Numbered from the stretch's first letter, positions 46,264 through 54,867 are shown. The stretch: 64,000 nucleotides of DNA from Pseudolabrys sp. (GCA_026125895.1 JAHCKG010000001.1:248001-312000); one strand, 5' to 3'. Program-made: numbers and translations. Notes: generated by a model not told the origin, from the letters alone.

Positions 46264-47101
46264 GGCCACCTCCAAGGAACGGCAGGATGCGGACGAGTTC
46301 GCCGTGCATCGTTCCGCTCCAAGCGGCGACGTCGTTAACGAAGCGCTTGGCCTCGGCGAGCGGCTTCTTGGTGCGTGTCATCGCCTCCTTGAAATGCTCG
46401 CGCCGCCAGTTGACCACCGTCGCCGGCGAGACGCCGAGCGCCTCCATGAGGCGCCGTGACTTCAATCGCAGCCGTGGCATGCGGATCGAAGGATAGGCGG
46501 CGAGCGCCTTTGCAAAATCCTTGGCCAGCCGCTCGGGCATGTCGGTCGATGCCGCGACCGGGCAGCCGTCACGCTCGTTGCGCACGATCACGATGCGTGC
46601 CGACGGCATGATCTGGCGCAGACGTCCGATCTGGCTAACGACTTGGCCGATCGACTCCTCGGTCGCGACGACCACCAGGAACACGATGACGGTCAGCCCG
46701 AGAGCCGATATGTCCTCGTCGACGTCTACCTCGGCGACGAAGCTGTTGGTCAGCTCCGTCAGCGCGCCGCCGACTTCGAGCAACACCGATTGTCTGGTCT
46801 GCGGCATCGAGGTGAGCGCCGCATGGAAGGGCGCGAATACGGGCACGAGGTCGCGCTCGCCGTCCGCATCGACATCGAGACGGGCAGCGTGCAGGCCCTC
46901 CACGTTCGAACCCAGGAAGCGCTTCAGCTTTCCCTGTTCGTCCAGTTCGAGGATTTTCAGCGGCGCTTCGATCAGGGCGAAGGCCATCGCGATCAGGATC
47001 GCCAACAGCGACTTGCCGACGCCGCCAACGTCGCCGTCGACGATGCAGGCGACAGGCGGGGCGGTGGCGATGGGATCGGCCGCCGGCTTAGACTTGCTCA
47101 T
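46256..47101 (-). CDS. ParA/MinD-like P-loop ATPase of the transfer operon
   Basis: A 281-residue protein. VDGDVGGVGKSLLAILIA is a deviant Walker A close to the N-terminus, and LLEVGGALTEL and IVIVRNERDGCPVAAS follow as in ParA-like NTPases. The C-terminal 90 residues are basic and may bind DNA (LRLKSRRLMEALGVSPATVVNWRR is helix-turn-helix-like). AAGGAGACC lies before ATG 47101. It heads the operon with the membrane protein and coupling protein, and one copy of the 17-bp promoter motif lies 86 bp upstream. Confidence 0.82.
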   Translation of the reverse strand: MSKSKPAADPIATAPPVACIVDGDVGGVGKSLLAILIAMAFALIEAPLKILELDEQGKLKRFLGSNVEGLHAARLDVDADGERDLVPVFAPFHAALTSMPQTRQSVLLEVGGALTELTNSFVAEVDVDEDISALGLTVIVFLVVVATEESIGQVVSQIGRLRQIMPSARIVIVRNERDGCPVAASTDMPERLAKDFAKALAAYPSIRMPRLRLKSRRLMEALGVSPATVVNWRREHFKEAMTRTKKPLAEAKRFVNDVAAWSGTMHGELVRILPFLGGGHG

Positions 47102-47186
47102 ATCGGTCTCCTTGAAGGGCGGAGCCGATAGAGCGAGGGCTCCGCCAGTTGACGGAGCCCTCTCAATAAGACCAGTTCGGATGAAG

Positions 47187-47203
47187 AATTTCAGGAACGA
47201 AGA
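47187..47203 (-). promoter_or_regulatory. Shared transfer-region promoter motif, copy 2
   Basis: The identical 17 bases, TCTTCGTTCCTGAAATT on the minus strand, are followed 17 bases later by TTATTG (47169-47164), ahead of the ParA-like gene. Confidence 0.7.
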
Positions 47204-47222
47204 CTGTTCCAGAAAATCCCCC

Positions 47223-48434
47223 TCAGCGATTGGACTTGGTGATCCACAACGAACCGGGATTGGCGGCGGCGACGGCGAAGAACTCGTCCCAGCCGGCACG
47301 CGGCCTTACCTTCAGCGCCAGATCTCGCAGTCCTTTCGCCATGTCGCCCCACGGCGAGATCTGGCCGTCGGTGGCGCCGGCCTCGTCTCCGAGCGCCAAG
47401 CAGTGTTTCAGACCGTCGATCTGCGCCGGCTCCAGCATGGCGCCTATGCCACGTTCGGCGCGGCCGAGGCGCATCGCGCAGCCGAAGGTCTGCATGTAGA
47501 TGTCGTCATTCAGGAAGACCCACGCCGGATTAAAATCCATGGCCGCGGCAGCGCGCAGCAATTGGACGGGCGTGGGACCACCCTGTTTGTTGTGCGCAAG
47601 CTCCTGATGCAGGGCCGGGCCCTTTTCGCGCAGGACGGCGGCCTGGAGTTCGTGCTTCTCCATCGCGCTCGCGTTCCGGAATTCCGGAGTTTCGATCAGC
47701 TCGCGGATCAGCTCAGACATTTCGTGCTGCGCGTTCACGAAAGCCAGCGTCTTGGCATAGACCGCGCCGGCCGCCGCGACGAGCTCCATCTGCTCGCGAT
47801 CAATCGCATCGAAATCGACCTGTCCCCGACGGGCGCCTGCCATGTCAGCGATGCTCGTGTAGGCGGCCCTGAGCACCTGATGACCGGTCTGTCCCGGGAA
47901 CCAGTCGACGAGCAACGCCTGGCCCTCACGGAACAGGTTGATCGGCGAGAGGCCGTCGGGCAGAAGTGTCTCGAACCGGGCGAAAATCTCACCGCGCTGC
48001 ACCTCGGTCGACCGCTTCTTATGCGCACGGCGGTCGGCGCAGGCGCGCAGGCGCTCCGTCGCGAGCGCCACGGTCACGTACAGTCCGTCCCTCGCGCGCT
48101 TCTCCAGCCCCAGCACGGACTGTCCCCCGTGGGGACGTTCCATGATCTCATGGAGCGTCTTCACCGCCACCATGACGGGGTCGCCCGCCAGGAACTGCTC
48201 CCGATGCCGGCCAACGGGCAAGTCGGCCTGCGCGAGTTCGACGAGCGTGGTCGGCGCTACCAGCAGGTCGCCGGGGAAGCCGGGCGGGAGCGCCACCAGG
48301 AATTCCCGCGGGATTTGCGGCAAAACTTCGGAATGGCGCTCCCGATTGATGATGACGAAGGGGCGCGGGTTGAGAGTGACGTCGGCGATCGCCGTCCCCA
48401 ACGCGGTTTCGCGGACGGTAACGGTAGCGGGCAT
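47223..48434 (-). CDS. Conserved island protein of unknown function (403 aa)
   Basis: A soluble, mostly helical protein with no recognised motif and no signal peptide or membrane segment. It begins MPATVTVRETALGTAIADVTLNPRP-like and includes a Leu/Glu-rich middle part. AGGAGAACC before ATG 48434 is a strong ribosome site, and the 17-bp motif 56 bp upstream marks its promoter. Its position between two transfer-type operons suggests a role in transfer, replication or protein stability of the element. I could not assign it to a family. Confidence 0.75.
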   Translation of the reverse strand: MPATVTVRETALGTAIADVTLNPRPFVIINRERHSEVLPQIPREFLVALPPGFPGDLLVAPTTLVELAQADLPVGRHREQFLAGDPVMVAVKTLHEIMERPHGGQSVLGLEKRARDGLYVTVALATERLRACADRRAHKKRSTEVQRGEIFARFETLLPDGLSPINLFREGQALLVDWFPGQTGHQVLRAAYTSIADMAGARRGQVDFDAIDREQMELVAAAGAVYAKTLAFVNAQHEMSELIRELIETPEFRNASAMEKHELQAAVLREKGPALHQELAHNKQGGPTPVQLLRAAAAMDFNPAWVFLNDDIYMQTFGCAMRLGRAERGIGAMLEPAQIDGLKHCLALGDEAGATDGQISPWGDMAKGLRDLALKVRPRAGWDEFFAVAAANPGSLWITKSNR

Positions 48435-48489
48435 CTGGTTCTCCTGTCAGGTTGTTGAGGCGACGATTATTGACCGAGACGCCGCCAAA

Positions 48490-48506
48490 AATTTCAGGAA
48501 CGAAGA
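48490..48506 (-). promoter_or_regulatory. Shared transfer-region promoter motif, copy 3
   Basis: The same 17 bases as at 43833 and 47187, followed on the minus strand by an AATAAT/TCAATA -10-like hexamer at 48473-48466, ahead of the 403-residue protein gene. Confidence 0.7.
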
Positions 48507-48529
48507 TTCTTCTCGCTCGGGCGCCATTT

Positions 48530-49153
48530 TCACCGAGGATCCGAGGTGGAGCGGAGCATGCTGTCGCCATTACAGAGTTCGCCGAGGCGACGTCGGCACG
48601 CCGACCCCATCGTCGCGCGCCTCTCGCCCAGCCACCCGGTCCAAGTGCGGCGGTACGGGAGCTTCAAGACGGCACTCGGGATGACGTGATGTTCGCCCAT
48701 CAGGAACCGGCGGCGATCGACATAGCCTGCGCACCGGCCGAAGTTCACTTCGATACAGTCGGCAAGGCCCACCATGCGGGCGGAGTAGGCCGCTTTCCAC
48801 TCTTCGATCATGTCAATCACCCGCGTTTCGGGATCCGCAGGCGGACGAATGGCAACATACTGCGCCAAATCCGGGCCGAGCCTGCGATGAAGAATGGTCC
48901 CACAAAAATGGTGTTCAGCGAGGGCGCCGGCGGCGCACACGAACGCGAGATGATCGCTGTCGAACGTTTCCAACCCATTCAGTGGTCGAAAGGCGCCGCT
49001 GTGTGCAGTCAATATGATATGGCCGGGTACGACGCGCTCAGCATTGGCGGCGACGTAATGTCCGAGTTCATGCAGCAGCACGCCGGCTTGGCTCGCCAAA
49101 AAGGTTTCCGCCAAGAATAAATCTGCTTTCAATCCGCTCTGATTGATGGGCAT
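48530..49153 (-). CDS. HExxH-motif protein, putative metallopeptidase
   Basis: A 207-residue protein with VLLHELGHYVAANAERVVPGHIIL near residue 35. HELGH is a zinc-metallopeptidase HExxH motif, and an AHEFG-like context (GALAEHHFCGTILHRR) occurs further on. GGAGGAGCG precedes ATG 49153. No signal peptide is seen. Cytosolic HExxH proteins on mobile elements are often regulators or phage-response proteases, but proteolysis here is only inferred from the motif. Confidence 0.7.
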   Translation of the reverse strand: MPINQSGLKADLFLAETFLASQAGVLLHELGHYVAANAERVVPGHIILTAHSGAFRPLNGLETFDSDHLAFVCAAGALAEHHFCGTILHRRLGPDLAQYVAIRPPADPETRVIDMIEEWKAAYSARMVGLADCIEVNFGRCAGYVDRRRFLMGEHHVIPSAVLKLPYRRTWTGWLGERRATMGSACRRRLGELCNGDSMLRSTSDPR

Positions 49154-49166
49154 TCGCTCCTCCAAC

Positions 49167-49286
49167 TCACACGCATTTCTCGACCGGCTCGAACGACGAC
49201 CTGCACCGGCGGCAATCGAATTCAGCGCTCGGCTTCGCCCATGTGTTCTGTCCGCAGCCGCAGCGCGTCTTGCTCAGCCGTTCCAA
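49167..49286 (-). CDS. Tiny zinc-ribbon protein (39 aa)
   Basis: TTG at 49286 starts a frame with CxC and CxxC pairs (TRCGCGQNTW...FDCRRCRSSF), a compact zinc ribbon. It overlaps the end of the primase-helicase gene by 13 bases and follows GGAGAAGGG. The size and the non-ATG start leave doubt, but the four cysteines are regularly placed. Confidence 0.35.
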   Translation of the reverse strand: MERLSKTRCGCGQNTWAKPSAEFDCRRCRSSFEPVEKCV

Positions 49287-50698
49287 CCCTTCTCCTGGGT
49301 TTTCTGCGGTTTCAGCTTGATGCCACGGAAGCCCTTGGTCTCGATGGCGCGGATTTGCTCGGGTCCAGAAAAACCGGCCGCACGCAGAGCGTCGTTGAAC
49401 GCGCGCTGGGACCCTGGATCTTCGCCCCGGTCGCGCATATGCGCGACCCAACTCGCATAGAGAGCGGATGACGAATCAAAGAGGCTCCGGTCGCCAAGGC
49501 GGGTGATACAGTGCTCGGCCAGCCAGTTGCCGACAAGGTCCTGTCCGCCGAGATACGAATTCGTCGCTTCGACGAGTGCCTTGGGCCGTGACAGACCGAC
49601 GCGTTGCCACTGCAAAGCGCCGTCGATCGCCCACCGCAAGATGCCGGGCCACTCCGCCTCAAGCTTGCGTTCCAAGTCGCGATCTACCTTCTTCGGCTTG
49701 AAGGCAAATGGAACGATGAGGAATCGGCGCCGAATTGCGTCGGTCACGTTGGAGAGTTGCGGCAGATGATTGCCCTCGATCATGAGCTTGAATTCCGGCC
49801 GAAACGTCCAACTGTTCTGACGCATTTTTCGCGCGCGGATGCTGTTGCCACCCGTCATCAACTTGATCCGGGCTTCGTCCCAGCGCCGGCCCGCATCGGT
49901 TTCCGACGCAACGACCATGCGTGCGCCGGCCAAGCAGGCGAGCTCTTCCGGATGGCGGTCGTACCGGGACGCCATCAATGTCTGCATTGCTGCCACTGTG
50001 GCGTAGTCGCCTAGGAGATGCGAAATCACGCTCGTGAAGACGGTCTTTCCATTGCCGCCATTGCCGAACAGGAAGATCAGCGTTTCCTCCTTCGTGTCGC
50101 CGGTCAGCAGGTAACCGGTCCACAATTGCAGCATTCTGACGAGATCGACGTCGCCACCGCTCACTTCGTTCAAGAAGCGCTTCCAGCGTGGACACGTCGC
50201 TTTGTCGCTCGGCCCGACTGCGGTTTTCTTCGTGATGAGGTCCTGCCGCGCCGCAGCTTTAAGCTTGCCTGTACGGAGGTCGACGACTCCAGAAGGCGTT
50301 CCGATCAGGTAACGATCTTGGTCCCACTGTTGCGAAGTGACCGCGAGGTCTCGATCGCATCTGGCGTGATGCTCGACTCCACGCGCGAACGCAGACCGCC
50401 CGAAATTCTTCTGCGCGCTCTCATCAAGGCTTTTTGATAGAGTTCTAGTGAGGTCCCGCATGGTCGCGTAGACCAGTCGCGTCTGGTCGGGTCTCCAGAC
50501 GCACCCGTTCCACACGTACCACTGCTTCGCCTGATGATCATAGCGGACATCGTCGCCATACAATTCGGCGAACGCCAGCGCTACACTGTCCTCCGTCTGG
50601 ACAGCGGCGCTCCGCACTTTACGGATGGTTCTCTCGACCTCTGCCGCAGAGCGTTGCAACAGAACGCCTTGGCCTGTTTGGCCTGCGTGATCAAGCAT
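49274..50698 (-). CDS. P4/D5-type DNA primase-helicase (COG3378 family)
   Basis: A 474-residue superfamily 3-like helicase. A D5-N-type domain (about residues 50-190) precedes FLFGNGGNGKTVFTSVISHLLGDY (Walker A), then VASETDAGRRWDEARIKLMTGGN and an FKLMIEGNHLPQLSNVTDAIRRR box (sensor/arginine finger). This family drives replication of phages and integrative elements. There is no obvious N-terminal primase TOPRIM. It supports autonomous replication of the element after excision. Confidence 0.92.
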   Translation of the reverse strand: MLDHAGQTGQGVLLQRSAAEVERTIRKVRSAAVQTEDSVALAFAELYGDDVRYDHQAKQWYVWNGCVWRPDQTRLVYATMRDLTRTLSKSLDESAQKNFGRSAFARGVEHHARCDRDLAVTSQQWDQDRYLIGTPSGVVDLRTGKLKAAARQDLITKKTAVGPSDKATCPRWKRFLNEVSGGDVDLVRMLQLWTGYLLTGDTKEETLIFLFGNGGNGKTVFTSVISHLLGDYATVAAMQTLMASRYDRHPEELACLAGARMVVASETDAGRRWDEARIKLMTGGNSIRARKMRQNSWTFRPEFKLMIEGNHLPQLSNVTDAIRRRFLIVPFAFKPKKVDRDLERKLEAEWPGILRWAIDGALQWQRVGLSRPKALVEATNSYLGGQDLVGNWLAEHCITRLGDRSLFDSSSALYASWVAHMRDRGEDPGSQRAFNDALRAAGFSGPEQIRAIETKGFRGIKLKPQKTQEKGWNG

Positions 50699-50817
50699 TC
50701 TCGTTCCGGCTCCATTGTTCTCTGAAGCCGAAGGATATTGACTCGATGGCGGGCAATAACAGGCCGTCTAATTACCCGGCCGCTTTGCGCAAATGGAGTG
50801 AGGCGCGTGAGTGCGCT

Positions 50818-51516
50818 TCACGCACTAGCCCAATTCACTGCGCGCAGGACCTCGTCCCTGGTGATGAGTTTAAACTTCGCCGCCAGTTTCAACTGATGGT
50901 GCGCAATCTCTTCAAGGGCCTCCGCGGTGCAGGTCTTTCGTTGCTTCATGCCATGGAGCTCATCCATAAATCTTTGATAGAGGTCTCTGGCCTCTTTGTT
51001 CTTGATCTTTCCCTTTCTGAATTCGTCGCGCCAATTTGCGATGGATTCACTAAGTTCAGCGTTGCCGGCAGCGCGTTTGCCTACAAGCAACTGCAGCTGG
51101 GGATATTCGTCTGCGATGTATTCGGTTATCTCTTTCTTCGTTCGGCCGGTTTGCATCAAGTAGGTAGCCGCGATTGCGACACGGCAACGAGTGCTTATGG
51201 CGTCTGTGCTCTCCGGTGGCCTGCCACCGCCTTTCTTCATAAGAATTGGATGGATCGTTCCGCTATCGAGGTCGGCCAATGCCGAACTGAATTCATTGAA
51301 AACATTGGCATAAGCGTCAAACCCCTCCAAGTTGTCGCAGAACCACGCAATCGAGATTAGAGCATCTATCATCTCGTTCCTGTTTGCCGGCCAGAGCACA
51401 CCTCGCCCTTGGTTTCCACTTTTGAAGGCTAAGCCGAGATTACGATGTAGCTCGGCGATCGCGCGAAGTAGCTTTTCAAGGTTATCGCGTTCAAAGATTT
51501 CGTCGGTCGTGCTCAT
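50818..51516 (-). CDS. Hypothetical helical protein (232 aa)
   Basis: A soluble, strongly helical protein. MSTTDEIFERDNLEKLLRAI and a C-terminal basic/acidic helix pair are visible; GRPPESTDAISTRCRVAI and AEYPQLQLLV-like segments are not diagnostic. It lies 120 bp upstream of the primase-helicase gene and shares orientation. It may be a replication accessory protein, but nothing specific supports this. Confidence 0.6.
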   Translation of the reverse strand: MSTTDEIFERDNLEKLLRAIAELHRNLGLAFKSGNQGRGVLWPANRNEMIDALISIAWFCDNLEGFDAYANVFNEFSSALADLDSGTIHPILMKKGGGRPPESTDAISTRCRVAIAATYLMQTGRTKKEITEYIADEYPQLQLLVGKRAAGNAELSESIANWRDEFRKGKIKNKEARDLYQRFMDELHGMKQRKTCTAEALEEIAHHQLKLAAKFKLITRDEVLRAVNWASA

Positions 51517-52109
51517 GCTTTAGCTGCCATGTACAGCCAGACAATAAACAGGACCGTTACCAATACAAACGGCTTGTTGAAATATCCTTACACCCCCGAG
51601 CGTGTATCCCGGAAAGGGAAAGCGGGGCTTGCGGAAACCTCCGGAAACCGGAAACGCGTTCTTGCAAGTGGCGCCGAGGTAGTTGGTTCAGCACCCCTCG
51701 CCGGAGGCAGTCGGTCCCGCGTCCCGCCGTCGGCGGCGCTATGCTGACGCTCCTGCGGCTGCCCTGTTAACCGGTCTCAGGGCTGGCGAATGGTCGCCGC
51801 TGCCCTGTCGCCCATACGCCCTTTTCTTTGTTTTTGGTCTATGGGGCTCCGCCCCTCGCGCAGGCCAGGGTGAAGCGCCATAGAACGGCGCCGCCCGAGC
51901 GTTTTCCCCGGTCTTCCGCGCGGTCTCACATTCAAAACTGCCCAACTGTATTCGGACCGTTCGTGCAGACCCGCTCTTGCGAGCGGCCTTATGGGCGGGT
52001 GATCCCCCTCCGCTCGGCCGCCCTGGCCCTTGCTACCCCCGGTCTCGCCGACGGGCAGGGGCGCAAGGCGCGAAGTGCGCTTTGCGCCCCAAACCCAAAG
52101 GAGCTCACC
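51517..52109. other. Non-coding region before the ParB remnant
   Basis: About 590 bp with no convincing gene. It contains clustered GGAAAC words near 51640 (GCGGAAACCTCCGGAAAC), a GGGGCTCCGCCCC hairpin near 51846, and a strong leader hairpin at 52058-52090. An origin of transfer or replication could lie here, but I see no diagnostic nick site. Confidence 0.5.
52058..52090 (+). promoter_or_regulatory. Strong leader hairpin upstream of the ParB remnant
   Basis: A 14-bp stem with one G-U pair closes a GAAGT loop: the outer arms are GGGGCGCAA and TTGCGCCCC. It is followed by AAACCC and then AGGAG and the ATG at 52110. It has no T run. Regulation of translation or transcript stability is possible. 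Confidence 0.6.
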
Positions 52110-52448
52110 ATGACTGCAAAGACCAGAATAGAAGCCGAAAGCGGAAAGGTCATCTTCATTCCGCTCAACGAACTGAAGAAATCGCCAAAGAACGCGCGCA
52201 AGACACCACACTCCGAGGCCGAGGTCGAAGCGCTGGCCGCGAGCATTGCGGCGAAAGGCTTGCTACAGAACCTTGTCGTCGAGCCTGAACGCGACGGTGA
52301 AGGCCGTAAGACGATGCCATGCGCCTCGGCAAGCGCCGACGCTATTACAGAAGCCGTTGACCTCGACATGGCGGCCTTCTGGACAGCGATCGGTCCTCGC
52401 GCCTTCTTCTCGACGCGAAAACATCAGCCCGGCAGCTTCGGATCGAGC
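52110..52448 (+). pseudogene. ParB-like partition protein with internal deletion
   Basis: The first 62 residues ([20 protein letters not shown]...[19 protein letters not shown]) are the ParB/RepB N-terminal nuclease-like domain. Immediately after comes [15 protein letters not shown], which in related proteins lies more than 400 residues further on. The central HTH domain is missing and the remainder is unrelated low-complexity sequence. The frame happens to stay open into the next gene, but the product would not be functional ParB. Confidence 0.75.
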
Positions 52449-52898
52449 CGTTCCGGTGACTCGCCCGTTCGATCTACTCCGGCGGCCGCTTCTAAACTGC
52501 CGCGGATGCGAACGCCCGCACTGTCTTCTTCTCGGCGCCGTCCGCGCTCCATGGGAGGCGCGTGCCCGCCGTGCCGTGCGCCGGTCTCTGGTCTCGGCAC
52601 CGACGAGCTTGCTAATCGCTCCTCATTCATTCGCGCTTGCCGCGCCACGCTTGCCTCGGATGGGCTGATCTGGCCGAGGTCGGCTAGAGCCTCGAATCGC
52701 CATCCGCAACGGCTGCCGCCAGTTTTTTCCCTTGCCGCAAGCGGCGGCATTCCTCGCGCAAGTCAAAAAAGCTGGCGGGCCGCCGTCCTCCGCTACGCTC
52801 CGGCCGCAAGCGGTGCGGTGCGCTTCGCCCCCGGCCGGTCGATCGCCATCGAGGCTGCGGTGGTCGCGGCCCGAACAACAGATGAGGAGACTTTCATC

Positions 52899-53207
52899 AT
52901 GGCAACCATCGGCACCTTCAGCAAGACCGAGAACGGCTACACCGGCGCGGTGAAGACTCTCGCCCTCAACGTCAAGGCGCGAATTGCTCCCGCCGAAAAG
53001 GGCAACGACAAAGCTCCGGATTTCCGCATCTTCGCCGGTCAAACGGAGTTCGGCGCGGCCTGGAAGAAGAAATCGAACGAAGGTCGTGACTATCTGAGCG
53101 TCAAGCTCGATGATCCGAGCTTCCCGGCTCCGATCTATGCCTCGCTGGTCGAAGTCGAGGGCGACGAGAGCCTGTCGCTGATCTGGTCGCGCCGCGCCGG
53201 CGAGTAG
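52899..53207 (+). CDS. DUF736 protein
   Basis: A 102-residue protein starting [24 protein letters not shown], a compact beta-rich DUF736 member. These are frequent on alphaproteobacterial plasmids and integrative elements, near ParB-like and replication genes, with no established function. The C-terminal [23 protein letters not shown] is typical. AGGAG nine bases before the ATG, and a strong terminator follows. Confidence 0.9.
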   Translation: MATIGTFSKTENGYTGAVKTLALNVKARIAPAEKGNDKAPDFRIFAGQTEFGAAWKKKSNEGRDYLSVKLDDPSFPAPIYASLVEVEGDESLSLIWSRRAGE

Positions 53208-53221
53208 CGGGCGCTTATGGC

Positions 53222-53252
53222 AACGCCCCGCCTTCACCGGCGGGGCGTTTTT
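53222..53252 (+). terminator. Rho-independent terminator after DUF736
   Basis: AACGCCCCGCC and GGCGGGGCGTT form an 11-bp stem with a 6-base loop and a five-T tail. It is 15 bp beyond the DUF736 stop. Confidence 0.9.
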
Positions 53253-53308
53253 CATGCGCGCAAGAAGGAAGCAGGCCGGGAGGGGCGAAGACGCGGCTGA
53301 GGAGTTCG

Positions 53309-53548
53309 TCAGCCCTTGCCGGTCCGTTCGTCGATGAGTTCGAAAGGCCGCACGCCCAGCGCGACGGCAAGACGATGAAGATTGTCGATTGTGATGTTGT
53401 TGGCGCCGCTCTCGATCTCGCTGATCTGTGCCTGCCGCAAGCCGACCTCTTCCGCCAGCACTTCCTGCGACAGGCCACGCTCGATGCGCAGCCGACGCAC
53501 ATTGCGCGCCAGAATTCGCCGCGTCGCTTTGGGGTCCGAGCGCTCCAT
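53309..53548 (-). CDS. XRE-family repressor
   Basis: A 79-residue Cro/CI-type protein that is essentially one helix-turn-helix: RRLRIERGLSQEVLAEEVGLRQAQISEIESGANNITIDNLHRLAVALGV. Such small regulators control mobile-element genes. The start is 35 bp from a perfect 18-bp palindrome at 53583, which is an obvious operator for autoregulation. Convergent with the DUF736 transcript. Confidence 0.88.
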   Translation of the reverse strand: MERSDPKATRRILARNVRRLRIERGLSQEVLAEEVGLRQAQISEIESGANNITIDNLHRLAVALGVRPFELIDERTGKG

Positions 53549-53582
53549 CGCGCATTGGGGACCATTGCGGACGCAATTTTTC

Positions 53583-53600
53583 TATACGCTTTAGCGTATA
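53583..53600. promoter_or_regulatory. XRE operator palindrome
   Basis: TATACGCT-TT-AGCGTATA is a perfect 18-bp palindrome in an AT-rich promoter patch between the minus-strand XRE gene and the plus-strand gene at 53701. Both directions could be controlled. Confidence 0.75.
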
Positions 53601-53700
53601 ATTTACGAGTTCTCCCTTAGGCTGTGGTCTGCCGCTCGCCCAACAGCGCGCAGGCCGGCGGTCTCTTGGTCGTATTGCAAATGAGTAGCAGGGGGTAGCG

Positions 53701-54180
53701 ATGGGCCTGTTTAAGGTGAGCGGCACGATAGCCGCGATCGGCCAAGGTGAATTCAACAACCATGGAACGTTCTACGCATTCATGGAGATCCGCGAACCCG
53801 GTGGCCGCCGCGTGATCGTGCACAATGTCGGCGTGCTCAATCATGTCGCGTCAAGTATCGTCCTCGGCGGCGATAGCGAGTTCTTCTTCGACAAATTTTT
53901 TGTCTTCGGCAGGTCGTTCGTCTCCCAGCTCTGGGGCGTGAAGACCACCGATGGACTGGTGACGTTTGACAACGATATGCGCAAGCAGGCGATGGCAGTG
54001 AGCTTTTTGATCGGCACGCTCACCATCCCGTTGTTGGGTATTGGTTTCCTCCTCATCGCGCTAGGCTTGCTTCAGCTCCTGTTCGTGATGCTCAAGGCAG
54101 GCGCCCGCAAGCGGATGTTTTACGGGACTGATCGCGCTGAAGCGCGACGTCTGCATCAGCAGCTGCCGGTGCGCATATGA
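53701..54180 (+). CDS. Hypothetical membrane protein (159 aa)
   Basis: The N-terminal 100 residues are beta-rich and soluble (SGTIAAIGQGEFNNHG, RVIVHNVGVLNH). Near residues 100-135 a hydrophobic hairpin (SFLIGTLTIPLLGIGFLLIALGLLQLLFVML) forms one or two membrane helices, followed by a basic tail. ATG 53701. It overlaps the next gene by four bases. No family recognised. The pair may be an island operon controlled from the XRE palindrome. Confidence 0.65.
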   Translation: MGLFKVSGTIAAIGQGEFNNHGTFYAFMEIREPGGRRVIVHNVGVLNHVASSIVLGGDSEFFFDKFFVFGRSFVSQLWGVKTTDGLVTFDNDMRKQAMAVSFLIGTLTIPLLGIGFLLIALGLLQLLFVMLKAGARKRMFYGTDRAEARRLHQQLPVRI

Positions 54181-54749
54181 TGACGCGCATCATCGCCGGT
54201 GCGGTGTTGTTCGCGAGTATCGCCGTCGGCGAGGCGAGGGCGGCCGAATTTGCCTACTCAGCGACCGGCGGACCCACATGCATGAGCATTCAGTCCAAAC
54301 GCGAGTTCCATTCCTGGCGCTGCCCGGGACCGGCCGGTTACAGCGCGGTCTTTCACGACTTGGGCAACATGGTCGCGATCGAATTGGGGCCGACCAAGAA
54401 GGAAAAAGCGATCAATGAGGACGGATTGATGTGGCAGGGCGCCGAGAAGAGCTTCGGCGAGAGGGTCGAATGGCGTCTGGCGAACGGCAAGCCCCATGCC
54501 GCCATTCTGCGCATCTGGCGTCAGGACTTTGACGAAAAGGTCGATATGCCGCGCGCCGTTGAGGAACTCCTTGTCATCAAGGTCTCAAGTCAAGGCGCAT
54601 GTCGGGTCGGTGCGGTCGATGGCAAACGGCCAGATGCCAATACCGTCGCCCGCAGCATGGCCGATACCCAAACAGCGACGTTCCGCTGCGGTGTCGATCA
54701 GCCGCGCGCTGCCATGATGTCAACCTCCCGTTCACACCAATCGCAATGA
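54177..54749 (+). CDS. Secreted hypothetical protein (190 aa)
   Basis: The first 23 residues (RIIAGAVLFASIAVGEARA-A) form a Sec signal peptide. The mature part contains several cysteines (PTCMSIQ, WRCPG, GACRVG, FRCGV) that could form disulfides in the periplasm. It overlaps the preceding membrane-protein gene by four bases. Function unknown. Confidence 0.65.
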   Translation: MMTRIIAGAVLFASIAVGEARAAEFAYSATGGPTCMSIQSKREFHSWRCPGPAGYSAVFHDLGNMVAIELGPTKKEKAINEDGLMWQGAEKSFGERVEWRLANGKPHAAILRIWRQDFDEKVDMPRAVEELLVIKVSSQGACRVGAVDGKRPDANTVARSMADTQTATFRCGVDQPRAAMMSTSRSHQSQ

Positions 54750-54867
54750 TGCATCGTGTTTGCGGGCGATTCTAGTGCAACGCACAGCCTGCTATTCTCT
54801 CTGACGTCCGGCCCTGTTGACTCGAATCAGCCCGTTCTTTGAAGTTGAGTATTGCGACTATTCACAC

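Noticed and set aside
50746-51360. A 204-codon plus-strand frame
   Set aside because: Antisense to the 232-residue gene with weaker coding features.
51828-53207. One 459-residue protein covering ParB and DUF736
   Set aside because: The frame is open by chance after the ParB deletion; DUF736 has its own ribosome site and normal length.
52623-53759. A 378-codon minus-strand frame
   Set aside because: It overlaps DUF736, the terminator and the XRE gene in other frames and encodes no recognisable protein.
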